Shown: positions 33,105-42,774 of the stretch, piece after piece
How positions within the stretch are numbered: the first letter of the stretch is position 1
How the letters are laid out: each line of letters begins with the position of its first letter
From: Rhodopseudomonas boonkerdii
GTDB lineage: Bacteria; Pseudomonadota; Alphaproteobacteria; Rhizobiales; Xanthobacteraceae
Reading direction: 5' to 3'
Assembly: GCF_021184025.1 (NCBI RefSeq)
Contig: NZ_CP036537.1
Location: 2,170,001-2,234,000, forward strand
DNA: 64,000 bases
The notes under the pieces: model-generated
Told to the model about the DNA's origin: nothing
Database searches by the model: none
The model's input: the letters and a program-made list of their open reading frames with translations, nothing else
Translations under genes and position numbers: made by a program

Positions 33105-35441
33105 TCAGAATTTCACCGTCGCCGCCAGCGAGAACCTGCGCGCATCGCCGACGGCCACATTCAGGCGGTTCACCGCTGAAGGGAAGTAGACGTTATCGAA
33201 CATGTTCTTGACGTTGAACTGGTAAATCACCGGCAGGCCCATCTGCTTCACTTCATATGTCGCGAACGCATCGGCCACCGTGTAGGACGGCATGAAGAAC
33301 GAATTGTCGGCTTCACCCGGACGATCGCCGACATAACGCGCGCCGGCACCGATGCGCAGGCGGCCCGGCAGCAGCGTGCCGAAGTCGTAGACCATGAACA
33401 GCGACGCGGTGTTCATGGCGACGTTCTGCAGGCGCTTGCCGACCAGGGTCGGGTCCGCTGTGACGATCGCATCGGTATAGGCATAGGTCGCGATCGCGCT
33501 CAGGCTGTCGGTGAGCTTGCCGGTGACGTCGAATTCGATACCGCGCGAGCGGGCTTCGCCTGCGGTGCGCAGCACGTTCTGGCCGAGCGAGGCGTCGAAC
33601 TGCGTCACTGCCGTATTCTTCTTGTTGAGATCGTAGAAGGCGAGCGAGCCCGACAGCCGCTTGTTGATGTCGAATTTCAGGCCGGCCTCGTAGGACGTGC
33701 CTTCCTCCGGCGCGAGGCTCGAGGTGATGATGCTCGCCTGCGGTGCGATGCTCCAGTTCGGTTTCAGCGATTCCGTGTAGCTGGCATAGAGCGAGAGCTG
33801 CTCGTTGACCTTCACGATCACGCCGCCGATGGGCAGTACCTTGTCGCCGGCGAGATTGGTGTTGGCGGTGAACGGCCGCCCGCGTCCGGCGATCTGCTCA
33901 TATTCCATCCAGCGTGCGCCGCCGACCAGCAGCAGCCAGTTGGTGACATGCAGCGTATCCTGCACGAACATCGAGCGCTGGCCGAGCTTGTCGGTCTGGT
34001 CGCTGTCGCTGGCTGAGACGGTGGTGCCCGGTCCCTGCAGGCCGTAGACGGGATTGAAGATGTTCAGCGTCGGCACGGCCTGGCGGATCAGATCCTTGCG
34101 ATAGATCACGCGATACTCGGCGTCGCCGCCGAACACGATCTCGTTCCTGAAGCCGCCGAGCCAGACGGTGCCCTGCATGTAGGAGGTGCCGTAGCTGACC
34201 TGGGTCAGCGCGCCCGATGTGCCGTCATTGCTGCGGGTAAGCGCGCCGGTGACCGGATTGACCGCGGTAACGCGCAGCTGGTTCGCCGTATAGGTTTCCT
34301 CGTTGTAGCTGTAGCTCGCATAGAGCTTCCAGTTCTCGTTGATGCGGTGATCGATCGAGGCCTGCATCAGGTCGGACTGGCCCCACATCTGGTTGTAGGG
34401 CTCGTCGAAGCGGCGGGTGATCGGCACGCCGGCCAGCGGCTTGAAGGTGCGCGGGTCGAGCGCAATGCCGCGGTCGAACGGATAGGAGAAGCTGCGACGC
34501 TCGTAGTTCAGGTGCACCGTGGTGTCTTCGCCGTACCATGACAGCGACGGCGCGATCAGCGAATCGCGGCGGGTGCCGAAATTGCGCCAATAGTCCTCGC
34601 TCTGGCCATCGGCGATGAAGCGATAGGCGAGGCCATCGGTGCCGATCGGGCCGGTGATGTCGACGGTGCCGTTGATTCCGCTGTTGCCGTTGTCGAAGGT
34701 GGAACCGAGGAGGGTGACCGAGCCGTGCTGATAGAGATCCGGCCGCTTGCTGATGGTGTTGATGATGCCGCCGGGATCCATGATGCCATAGAGCAGCGAG
34801 GCAGGACCCTTCAGCACCTCGACGCTTTCGACCGCGGCATTGAGCGAACGGCCCTGATTGATCGGCATGCCGTTGCGCATGATGGAGCCGTCGCGGTTGT
34901 CGCCGAAGCCGCGGCGCATGACGGCATCCTGGGTGCCGGCCAGCGTGTTGGCCTGAGTGATGCCGGAGACGTTGATCAGCGCGTCGTCGAGATTGCGCGG
35001 GCGCTGGTCGCTCAGCACCTGCTGCGGCACGACATTGACGACCTGTGAGGTGTTGAGCGGCGAGGTGGCGCCCCTCAGCGTGGTGGCGCTCGGCATCGCG
35101 CGATAGCCGAGAATCTGCTCGTATCTGGCCGCGGCTTCCGCGATGGCCCGTTCGGTGATGGTCGGCGGTGCAGGCGGCGGCGTGGTGTTGCGACGCGCGG
35201 CGACGGTGCGTGCACGGCTGGGCGTTGCCGTTGCCGCGCGGACAGGACGGCGGGCCGGCGCCGACGATTCGACGGTCACGGCCGGCAGCGATGTCTGGGC
35301 GCGGGCAGGCGAGGTCGCGGCGGTCACGTCGCCGAGCAGGAATGCCGCTCCGATCAGCCAATACGCCCGGCGCAGGCCGGCTGCGTTGCCCGGGCTTCGC
35401 TGAAAGCCGCAAAAATGTGTTGTCGTCACGTCGCCCGCCAC
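33105..35441 (-). CDS. TonB-dependent siderophore receptor
   Basis: A 778-residue outer-membrane receptor. The signal peptide ends near residue 49 (SPARAQ). A Pro/Arg-rich linker then leads to a plug domain (about 120-250: NVVPQQVLSDQRPRNLDDAL, VSGITQANTLAG, GFGDNRDGSIMRNGMPI, SLLYGIMDPGGIINTISKRP), typical of FhuA/FpvA-like siderophore receptors. A 22-strand-type barrel follows, ending in the aromatic residue Phe (ATVKF). There is no N-terminal STN signalling domain and no adjacent sigma/anti-sigma pair, so it is a plain transducer-free receptor. It transports ferric siderophore with TonB energy; the ligand is unknown. Confidence 0.94.
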   Translation of the reverse strand: MAGDVTTTHFCGFQRSPGNAAGLRRAYWLIGAAFLLGDVTAATSPARAQTSLPAVTVESSAPARRPVRAATATPSRARTVAARRNTTPPPAPPTITERAIAEAAARYEQILGYRAMPSATTLRGATSPLNTSQVVNVVPQQVLSDQRPRNLDDALINVSGITQANTLAGTQDAVMRRGFGDNRDGSIMRNGMPINQGRSLNAAVESVEVLKGPASLLYGIMDPGGIINTISKRPDLYQHGSVTLLGSTFDNGNSGINGTVDITGPIGTDGLAYRFIADGQSEDYWRNFGTRRDSLIAPSLSWYGEDTTVHLNYERRSFSYPFDRGIALDPRTFKPLAGVPITRRFDEPYNQMWGQSDLMQASIDHRINENWKLYASYSYNEETYTANQLRVTAVNPVTGALTRSNDGTSGALTQVSYGTSYMQGTVWLGGFRNEIVFGGDAEYRVIYRKDLIRQAVPTLNIFNPVYGLQGPGTTVSASDSDQTDKLGQRSMFVQDTLHVTNWLLLVGGARWMEYEQIAGRGRPFTANTNLAGDKVLPIGGVIVKVNEQLSLYASYTESLKPNWSIAPQASIITSSLAPEEGTSYEAGLKFDINKRLSGSLAFYDLNKKNTAVTQFDASLGQNVLRTAGEARSRGIEFDVTGKLTDSLSAIATYAYTDAIVTADPTLVGKRLQNVAMNTASLFMVYDFGTLLPGRLRIGAGARYVGDRPGEADNSFFMPSYTVADAFATYEVKQMGLPVIYQFNVKNMFDNVYFPSAVNRLNVAVGDARRFSLAATVKF

Positions 35442-35670
35442 TTCTCGAATTGAGGTCAGAAAGTGGCGCTGTATCAGGCGGTCACGCCGAACAGAACAAC
35501 TGGCGGGATTGAATAGCTCTAAGTGGACCTTCGAGCACCGAAGTGCCGCCGCGGCGGGCGAAAGATGCTTTCCGATTGGGCGGCAAGCTTTTCTGCAAAG
35601 CTATGGAGCACGCGCGGCGCGGGTCCGATCGGTGGACCGCGCCGCGCGGTTGTATGGCGGGAATCGGCGG

Positions 35671-35994
35671 TTACGTTCCAGCCTTCACCTGGGCGACCGC
35701 TTCGACGATCAGCGCGTCCATCTTGGTGCGCAGTTCGGCTTCGGTGATGGTCACGCCCTTGGCGGTGAGGTCAGCGAGCACCTTGCGCAGCACGTCGTCA
35801 TCGCCAGCTTCCTCGAAGTCGGCGGCGACCACATCCTTGGCATAAGCAGCGGCTTCGTCGCCGCTCCGGCCCATCTTCTCGGCGGCCCACAGGCCGAGCA
35901 GCTTGTTGCGGCGGTTCATCGCCTTGAACTTCTGCTCTTCGTCGAGCGCGAATTTGCGTTCAAAATCCTGTCCGCGCTTGTCCATCGATGACAT
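35671..35994 (-). CDS. ATPase inhibitor subunit zeta (DUF1476)
   Basis: A 107-residue soluble helical protein of DUF1476, characterised in Paracoccus denitrificans as the zeta inhibitor of F1-ATPase. It begins MSSMDKRGQDFERKFALDEE, and the body has FKAMNRRNKLLGLWAAEKMG and EAAAYAKDVVAADFEEAGDDDVLRK, all family hallmarks. The start was set at 35994; an internal ATG three codons later (MDKRG) is an equally good alternative. It is located next to purC, a common alphaproteobacterial arrangement, and divergent from it. Confidence 0.9.
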   Translation of the reverse strand: MSSMDKRGQDFERKFALDEEQKFKAMNRRNKLLGLWAAEKMGRSGDEAAAYAKDVVAADFEEAGDDDVLRKVLADLTAKGVTITEAELRTKMDALIVEAVAQVKAGT

Positions 35995-36369
35995 GGTCGG
36001 GTTCCATCCTGGTTGGCATGTGGGGCCGGCGACGTTGTAACCGCCAGCTTCGGGCTTAGATAAGAGGGCTGAATCGGCCGGACAACCGGCCGCAAGGTCG
36101 CAGGCCAGGACCCGCCGTGACAGCAGCGAGATCGGGTAAAACCCGCCTCTGTCCTGCCGGATCGATTGTGTCGGCGGGGGGGATCGGCTAGGTTGCCGAC
36201 AGGCTCGGTTCTCGTTCTGTTTCATGTACACAGTTCTGTATTCGGAATCTGTGCACAGATTGGTTCGCAGCTCGGTTCCCGGCCTTCACGGCAGCTCCGT
36301 CGTGGGTCGATCCCGTAAACTCCGGAGCAACCCGCATCCATGGATTTCAACAACACACGGTACATCCCA
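35995..36369. other. Intergenic region between DUF1476 and purC, with a 14-base perfect palindrome
   Basis: No coding frame is supported in these 375 bases between divergent genes. The one notable element is the perfect palindrome ATCTGTGCACAGAT at 36247-36260, with a related GTACACAG about 25 bases upstream. It lies about 110 bases before the purC start and could be an operator. The rest probably holds the two promoters, which I could not place. Confidence 0.5.
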
Positions 36370-37137
<768 letters not shown>

Positions 37138-37144
37138 ACCCTTT

Positions 37145-37232
37145 CATGGTTCGAGACGCGGGCTGCGCCCGCTCCTCACCATGAGGGACCTCATCCTGAG
37201 GAGCGGGCGCAGCCCGCGTCTCGAAGGATGAG
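37145..37232. repeat. Family C palindromic repeat, copy 1
   Basis: CATGGTTCGAGACGCGGGCT at the left and AGCCCGCGTCTCGAAGGATG at the right are near complements, with ATGAGGGACCTCAT at the apex. It starts 7 bases after the purC stop, inside the pur cluster. A second copy is at 56838. Confidence 0.82.
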
Positions 37233-37280
37233 ATTGTATGATGGGAATTTCCCCAAGGGGACAAACAGGTCAAATCGACA

Positions 37281-37526
37281 ATGAAAGCCCGCGTCACAGT
37301 CACATTGAAGAACGGCATCCTCGACCCGCAGGGCAAGGCGATCGAGGGCGCATTGAAGTCGCTCGGCGTCGACGGCATCGCCTCGGTCCGCCAGGGCAAG
37401 GTGTTCGACATCGAACTTGCAAACGGTGCCGACAAGGCGAAGGCCGAGGCCGCGCTGAAGGCGGCAGCAGACAAGCTGCTGGCGAATACCGTGATCGAGA
37501 ATTACAAGGTTGAGGTGCAGGGATAG
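37281..37526 (+). CDS. purS: Phosphoribosylformylglycinamidine synthase subunit PurS
   Basis: The 81-residue small subunit that bridges PurL and PurQ in the three-part FGAM synthase. MKARVTVTLKNGILDPQGKA, IEGALKSLGVDGIASVRQGK and FDIELA are the expected strand-helix pattern. It lies between purC and purQ on the same strand; a palindromic repeat separates it from purC. Identification by size, sequence and context is firm. Confidence 0.95.
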   Translation: MKARVTVTLKNGILDPQGKAIEGALKSLGVDGIASVRQGKVFDIELANGADKAKAEAALKAAADKLLANTVIENYKVEVQG

Positions 37527-37611
37527 GGCTTTCGCCTGAAGCCGTCTCCACCAAGACTTCGGCTCGATCGCATCGAGCTCTGTACCGAACTTTATGAGCA
37601 CCGAGCCTGAC

Positions 37612-38313
37612 ATGAAATCCGCCGTCCTCGTCTTCCCCGGAATCAATCGCGAGCGCGACATGGCGCGGGCGCTCAAGCTGGCGTCGGGCACCGAAGCCAA
37701 GATGGTGTGGCATGCCGAGACGTCGCTGCCGGCCGGCACCGATCTGGTCGTCGTGCCCGGCGGTTTCTCCTATGGCGACTATCTGCGCTGCGGCGCCATC
37801 GCGGCGCGTTCGCCCGTGATGGAGGCCGTGCGCAAATTCGCGGCCGACGGCGGCCTCGTGCTCGGCGTCTGCAACGGTTTCCAGATCCTGTGCGAGAGCG
37901 GCCTCTTGCCGGGTATCCTGATGCGCAATGCGCGGCTGAAATTCATCTGCCAGGACGTGCACCTGCGCGTCGAACGCTCCGATACGCCGTTCACCCGCGG
38001 CTACAATGCGGGGCAGGTGATCCGTGTCCCGGTCGCGCATGGCGAGGGCAACTACACGGCGGATGCCGAGACGCTGCAACGCCTCGAAGGCGATGGCCGC
38101 GTGCTGTACCGCTATTGCTCACCGACCGGGGATGTCGGCGATCTCCACAACATCAATGGCGCGGCCGCCTCGATCGCCGGTATCGTCAGCGAGAACGGCA
38201 ATGTGCTGGGGATGATGCCGCATCCGGAAAATCACGTCGAAGACATCATGGGCAATACCGACGGCCGCGGCCTGTTCACCGGCCTCGCAGCCCATCTGGC
38301 GCGCGCCGCATAG
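37612..38313 (+). CDS. purQ: Phosphoribosylformylglycinamidine synthase subunit PurQ
   Basis: The 233-residue glutaminase subunit of FGAM synthase, releasing ammonia from glutamine for PurL. The class I amidotransferase nucleophile elbow GVCNGFQIL carries the catalytic Cys, and the His/Glu pair is in [10 protein letters not shown]. Also [19 protein letters not shown] 37612 ([10 protein letters not shown]) was chosen; ATG 37594 would add six residues (MSTEPD). Its partner purL is over 13 kb downstream. Confidence 0.95.
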   Translation: MKSAVLVFPGINRERDMARALKLASGTEAKMVWHAETSLPAGTDLVVVPGGFSYGDYLRCGAIAARSPVMEAVRKFAADGGLVLGVCNGFQILCESGLLPGILMRNARLKFICQDVHLRVERSDTPFTRGYNAGQVIRVPVAHGEGNYTADAETLQRLEGDGRVLYRYCSPTGDVGDLHNINGAAASIAGIVSENGNVLGMMPHPENHVEDIMGNTDGRGLFTGLAAHLARAA

Positions 38314-38428
38314 CTGCACTGCGCATTCGAACCCAACGTCATCTCGCTGCGTCCATCACGGCATAGGATGGCACGTGGCCGGCCCTGCGCCGGCTCGTGC
38401 AGTTCGTTGCTTGCCTGAGGGGACGCTC

Positions 38429-39166
38429 ATGCCGCTGGCTCTGGTCATTGTTCTGCTCGATATCATGCTGGTCTATCACGCTGCCCGCACCGGCCGGATG
38501 CAGCCCTGGGCCTATATCATCCTGATGGTTCCGGTGGCCGGCGCGGTCGCCTATGTGGTGGTCGAGCTCCTGCCGGATATCTTCGGCGGCCGTGCGGCGC
38601 AGCAGGCACGCCGCAATGTCGCCAGGCGCATCGATCCCGAAAAGACCTATCGGGGGCTGGTGGAACAGCTCGCGGCCACCGACACGATCACCAACCGCGC
38701 CGCACTGGCGGCCGAATGTCTGGAGATCGGCCGCTTCGACGAAGCCGTGCAGCATTACGAGCATATCCTCGCGCTGCCACTCGGGCATGAGGCAAAATAT
38801 GCGCTCGCCAAAGCAAGGGCGCAGTTCGGCGCCAAACGTCCGCTGGATGCGATCGCAACGCTCGACGATCTGCAGAAGCGCTGGTCTGAATTCGAATCCG
38901 CGGAAGCTCATCTGCTCTATGCGCGGGCGCTGACGGAGGCGGGGCGTAACGCGGAGGCGTTGAGCGAGTATGAAGCACTGTTGGGCTATGCGCCGAGTGC
39001 CGAAGCCAGCGTCCGCTACGGCCAGCTGCTGCATGCGATGGGCCGGATACCGGAAGCGAAAGTGGTTTTGGCGGAGTTCGTGGTGCAGATGAAGCGCGCG
39101 CCGAAATTCGCCCGCAGGGCACAGGCCGAATGGTTGTCCATCGCAGAAAAATTGCTTGCGGCCTAA
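38429..39166 (+). CDS. Membrane-anchored tetratricopeptide-repeat protein
   Basis: A 245-residue protein with two N-terminal membrane segments (about 3-17 and 27-47: PLALVIVLLDIMLVYHAA, PWAYIILMVPVAGAVAYVVV), the PLDc_N-like hairpin often found before TPR domains. Helical repeats follow (about 85-235: NRAALAAECLEIGRFDEAVQ, YEHILALP, AHLLYARALTEAGRNAEALS, YGQLLHAMGRIPEAKVVL). Cytoplasmic TPRs suggest a scaffold role; partner unknown. ATG 38429 was chosen because GAGGGGA precedes it; the frame is open upstream to 38375. It is the first gene of the accessory stretch between purQ and purL. Confidence 0.85.
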   Translation: MPLALVIVLLDIMLVYHAARTGRMQPWAYIILMVPVAGAVAYVVVELLPDIFGGRAAQQARRNVARRIDPEKTYRGLVEQLAATDTITNRAALAAECLEIGRFDEAVQHYEHILALPLGHEAKYALAKARAQFGAKRPLDAIATLDDLQKRWSEFESAEAHLLYARALTEAGRNAEALSEYEALLGYAPSAEASVRYGQLLHAMGRIPEAKVVLAEFVVQMKRAPKFARRAQAEWLSIAEKLLAA

Positions 39167-39217
39167 GAGGCGCGGCTGCAAGCTCCGTTCCCTTTTGATT
39201 GAAGCGGAGCGTGCGGC

Positions 39218-40192
39218 ATGAGGAATGTGATTGATCGCTGGATCGCTTGGGCGATCGTCCTGCTGACCTCCATGTCGCTCGCGGCGGTCGCCCACGCGCA
39301 GGGTTACCCCTCGCGCCCGATCACCATGATCGTTCCGTTCGCCGCCGGCGGGACATCGGATGTCATCGCCCGCGTCGTTGCCGAGCAGATGGCCATCCCG
39401 CTCGGCCAGACCATCATCATCGAGAACGTCACCGGTGCCGGCGGCTCGACGGCGCTGGCCCGCGCGGCGCATGCATCGCCCGACGGGTATACGATCGCCA
39501 TCGGCAATGCCGGGACCAGCGCCGCGACCTATACGATCTATCCGAAACTGACCTTCAAGCCGGACTCCTTCGTCACGATCGGCATGGTCGCGAAGACGTT
39601 CGGCATCGTCGCCCTGCGCAAGGACTTTCCGGCGGCCAATCTGAAGGAGTTCATCGCCTATGCGAAGGCCAATCCCGGCAAGATCAATCTCGGCCATGCG
39701 GGCGTCGGTTCGTCGAATTACCTGATCTGCAAGAGCTTCGTGCAGGCAGCGGGGATCGATGTCACGCTGGTCGGCTATCGCGGGGCCGCGCCGGCGCTCA
39801 CCGATGCCATCGGCGGCCAGATCGATGGCGTCTGCGATTCGGCCGCATCGGTCTCGCAGGCCATCGACGACAAGCTGGTGAAGGCGATCGTGGTCGGCTC
39901 CGATGTGCGACTGGGTTCGCTGCCGGATCTGCCGACCTCGGCGGAGGCCGGGTTGCCGGAATTCGAGGCGCAGGGCTGGAACGGACTGTTCGCGCCCAAG
40001 GGCACACCGCCGGAGGTCATTGCAAAGCTGAATGCGGCTGCACGCGTTGCGGTGGAAAGCGAGCCGGTGAAGAGACGGTTTCGCGACCTTGCCACGGTGG
40101 CGCCGGGCGCCAATGAGCATGCTCCCGAAGTGCTGCAGCAACTGGTGACGCGCGACGTCGCGAAATACAACAAGCTGCTGCAGGAGAAGTGA
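39218..40192 (+). CDS. Bug-family (tripartite tricarboxylate) substrate-binding protein
   Basis: A 324-residue periplasmic protein with signal peptide ending at AHAQG (near residue 28). It has the Bug-family YPSRPITMIVPFAAGGTSDV, VTGAGGSTALARAAHASPDG, INLGHAGVGSSNYL and GTPPEVIAKLNAAAR. Such proteins bind carboxylates or amides and are frequently orphan, as here: no TctB/TctA membrane genes are adjacent. Ligand unknown. Confidence 0.93.
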   Translation: MRNVIDRWIAWAIVLLTSMSLAAVAHAQGYPSRPITMIVPFAAGGTSDVIARVVAEQMAIPLGQTIIIENVTGAGGSTALARAAHASPDGYTIAIGNAGTSAATYTIYPKLTFKPDSFVTIGMVAKTFGIVALRKDFPAANLKEFIAYAKANPGKINLGHAGVGSSNYLICKSFVQAAGIDVTLVGYRGAAPALTDAIGGQIDGVCDSAASVSQAIDDKLVKAIVVGSDVRLGSLPDLPTSAEAGLPEFEAQGWNGLFAPKGTPPEVIAKLNAAARVAVESEPVKRRFRDLATVAPGANEHAPEVLQQLVTRDVAKYNKLLQEK

Positions 40193-40238
40193 GCGTCGCT
40201 CCAGACGGACTGAAGCGACACGTTTGTTGCGCTTTGCG

Positions 40239-40556
40239 CTATTTTTCCAGTGTGAACACCGTCTCGTAAAGTCCAGGCGACGCGACGCCCAGTTTGGCAT
40301 TGCGCTCGAAGTAGCCGGCGTCCTTCAAGCGCATGATCACGGCGTGGGATGCATCCAGATCCGTGCATTGCGCGTAATTCACGACCTTCGTCCCATCGAG
40401 GCTGCGATGCAGGCTGGCCGATATCCAGCCCTCGGTCGTGCTCACCCAGGCGGCAGCTTCCGACAATAAATCGATCAGCGGCTGCTGCTGCCCCGGCGGC
40501 GTTGTGAAGGTGTTGATCTGGGTGATGATGCCGCGATGGGCTGAGATAACAGGCAT
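40239..40556 (-). CDS. Antibiotic biosynthesis monooxygenase (ABM) domain protein
   Basis: A 105-residue single-domain alpha/beta-barrel-type protein: MPVISAHRGIITQINTFTTP, PLIDLLSEAAAWVSTTEGWI, NYAQCTDLDASHAVIMRL. It resembles ABM-fold enzymes and heme/quinol-oxidising relatives, but no catalytic residues can be picked out. It overlaps no neighbour and is read opposite to the flanking binding-protein genes. Its function is therefore open. Confidence 0.78.
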   Translation of the reverse strand: MPVISAHRGIITQINTFTTPPGQQQPLIDLLSEAAAWVSTTEGWISASLHRSLDGTKVVNYAQCTDLDASHAVIMRLKDAGYFERNAKLGVASPGLYETVFTLEK

Positions 40557-40903
40557 GGTCTCTCCTTGCTGTGAGGCAAGGGCCGCCGGTCATGGGTGTC
40601 TTGTCGCCAAGCGCCGCCATCGCACACATAACCCGACAGGCCCTTGCGCGATTGCGTCAAGTGCTTGTCGAGGGTTCGCTGGTGAGGGCGACACAGGACC
40701 TCGCAGAGAGGGGCCGAGCTTACCAATGCCGGCCATGTCCTTTTTCGACATTGCCAGCGTAGTCGCCGCAGCAGCACTTCGCAAGTTGCGCTGCGCCGGA
40801 CGCTCGCGCTGATGCAGTGGTCCGTGTAGCTGGCCTGATATTTGCTGAAAGGCTTATTGCAGCCCGCCGTGCGTGTCCCTGGTCGCAGGCTGCCGGAGAT
40901 GAC
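40557..40903. other. Intergenic region without recognisable genes
   Basis: About 347 bases between the ABM-domain gene and the peptide-type binding-protein gene. The frames that open here are short and lack familiar motifs. I see no tandem repeat, tRNA-like fold or promoter I can defend. GGAG just before 40904 is the ribosome-binding site of the next gene. Confidence 0.5.
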
Positions 40904-42544
40904 ATGTCCAAGTTCAACAGCTTCGCGATCAAAACACGTCAAATCAAGACTTGCCTTGCATTCGCCTTCACCGCTGCCGCCTGCGTGCTCGCGGCGAGGC
41001 CGGCGCTGGCCGAAAGCACGCTGCGCATCGCCATGACGGCGGCGGACATCCCGACAGCCACGGGCCTGCCCAATAACGGTTTCGAGGGCATACGCTTCAT
41101 GGGCTATCCGATCTTCGAAGGTCTCGTGCTGTGGGACCTAACGAAGACGGATCAGCTCGCCACGCTGCGTCCGGGTCTCGCCGAGAAATGGGAGCAGGCG
41201 CCGGGCGATACCAGGACCTGGATCTTCCATCTGCGCAAAGGCGTGAAGTTTCACGACGGCAGCGATTTCAATGCCGATGCGGTGATCTGGAATCTCGACC
41301 GCTATTTCAAGAACGACAGTCCGCAGTTCGAGGCGGCGGCATCGGGCATGTCGCGGGCGCGCGTGCCGCTGATGGGGTCCTACAAGAAGATCGACGATGC
41401 GACGGTGGCCATCACGACGACGACGCCGGCTTCCTATTTTCCCTATATGGCCGTGTATCTGCTGTTCACGTCGCCGACGTCGTTCGAGAAGGCCGGGAAG
41501 GACTGGGGCAAGGTGGCGACCTTGCCGGCTGCCGGCACCGGGCCGTTCAGGATCAGCCGGGTGGTGCCGCGCGAGCGTGTCGAGCTCCTGCGCAACGACG
41601 ATTACTGGGATGCTGCGAAGAAGGCCAAGGTCGACAAGGTCGTGCTGATGCCGGTGCCGGAGGCGAATGCGCGGCTCGCCGCGCTGCGTTCGGGGCAGGT
41701 GGATTGGATCGAGGTGCCGCCGCCGGATGGTCTCGCCTCGCTGAAATCGGCGGGCTTCACCATCACGACCGGCTCCTATCCGCATGTCTGGCCGTGGTTC
41801 TACAATATCGGTGCCGCCAATTCGCCGTTCAAGGATGTCCGGGTGCGGCAGGCGCTGAACTACTGTGTCGATCGCGAAGGACTGGTAGGGCTTTTGTCGG
41901 GCACCGCCGAGCCGTCGGTGGGATGGCTGAAGGCGTCCGATCCGAATTTCGGCAGCCCGGCGAACCGCTACAAATTCGATCCCGCCAAGGGCAAGGCGAT
42001 GCTCGCCGAAGCCGGCTTCACCCCGCAGAAGCCGTTGTCCTTCAAGGTGCAGATTTCCTCCTCAGGCTCCGGCCAGATGCTGCCGATGCCGATGAACGAG
42101 TTCATGCAGCAGAACCTGAAGGAAGCTTGCGGCGTCAATGTCGAATTCGATGTGGTCGAATGGACCGTGCTGCTCACGGCCGCGCGCCTGACGCCGGACA
42201 ATCCGAATCTGAAGGGAGCGATGGGCCTGAACATCTCGTCGCCCTCTTCGGATGCCGGCGTCATGGCGCGCTACTTCGCGGCGGCGAATTTCTCCCCGAA
42301 CGGCTTCAATTTCGAGCAGTGGAAGGACGATGTGTTCGAAGACGCGCTGAAGACGCTGGCCGAGTCCACCGATCCCAAGGTGATCGCGGATGCAACGCGC
42401 AAGGCGCATGAGCGCCTCGTGGACAATCCGCCCTGGCTCTACATCGTCCATGATCTCAATCCACGCGCCATGACCACAAATGTGAAGGGCTTCGTCTCGC
42501 CGCAGTCCTGGTTCCTGGACATGACGCTGGTCAGCATGCAGTGA
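40904..42544 (+). CDS. Family 5 (peptide/opine type) ABC substrate-binding protein
   Basis: A 546-residue periplasmic protein of the SBP_bac_5 family. The signal peptide ends at RPALAES (about residue 36). Domain landmarks are the early LRPGLAEKWEQAPGDTRTW, FHLRKGVKFHDGSDFNADAV and GTGPFRISRV, then FKDVRVRQALNYCVDREG. Substrates of this family include peptides, opines and nickel; none can be inferred. No permease or ATPase genes follow, so it is an orphan. ATG 40904 has GGAG 7 bases before it; the longer frame from 40817 is not needed. Confidence 0.93.
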   Translation: MSKFNSFAIKTRQIKTCLAFAFTAAACVLAARPALAESTLRIAMTAADIPTATGLPNNGFEGIRFMGYPIFEGLVLWDLTKTDQLATLRPGLAEKWEQAPGDTRTWIFHLRKGVKFHDGSDFNADAVIWNLDRYFKNDSPQFEAAASGMSRARVPLMGSYKKIDDATVAITTTTPASYFPYMAVYLLFTSPTSFEKAGKDWGKVATLPAAGTGPFRISRVVPRERVELLRNDDYWDAAKKAKVDKVVLMPVPEANARLAALRSGQVDWIEVPPPDGLASLKSAGFTITTGSYPHVWPWFYNIGAANSPFKDVRVRQALNYCVDREGLVGLLSGTAEPSVGWLKASDPNFGSPANRYKFDPAKGKAMLAEAGFTPQKPLSFKVQISSSGSGQMLPMPMNEFMQQNLKEACGVNVEFDVVEWTVLLTAARLTPDNPNLKGAMGLNISSPSSDAGVMARYFAAANFSPNGFNFEQWKDDVFEDALKTLAESTDPKVIADATRKAHERLVDNPPWLYIVHDLNPRAMTTNVKGFVSPQSWFLDMTLVSMQ

Positions 42545-42774
42545 CGACGCGACCGGCGCTTGGGCAGGGCGGGCAACGCGCAGCTTGCCCATCCCGCAAT
42601 TTATCCGCTGCCGGGTGTGACGGTGGGCCATCTTCCTCCGGCGCGCTCCGTGATATATGAGGTCATTTCACGCGTGATTTGGCGTCGGCCGCTCCGTGCG
42701 GGCGCGAATTGATAAAATCGCAATCAACATTTGCAAGGCTGGTCTCCGGCTAGAGATTCGATTTGGGGCATTGC

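Noticed and set aside
38339..40300. 653-residue minus-strand frame opposite the TPR and Bug genes
   Set aside because: Composition is typical of an antisense shadow (Arg/His/Gln-rich), and both plus-strand genes have clear signal or membrane segments and family motifs.
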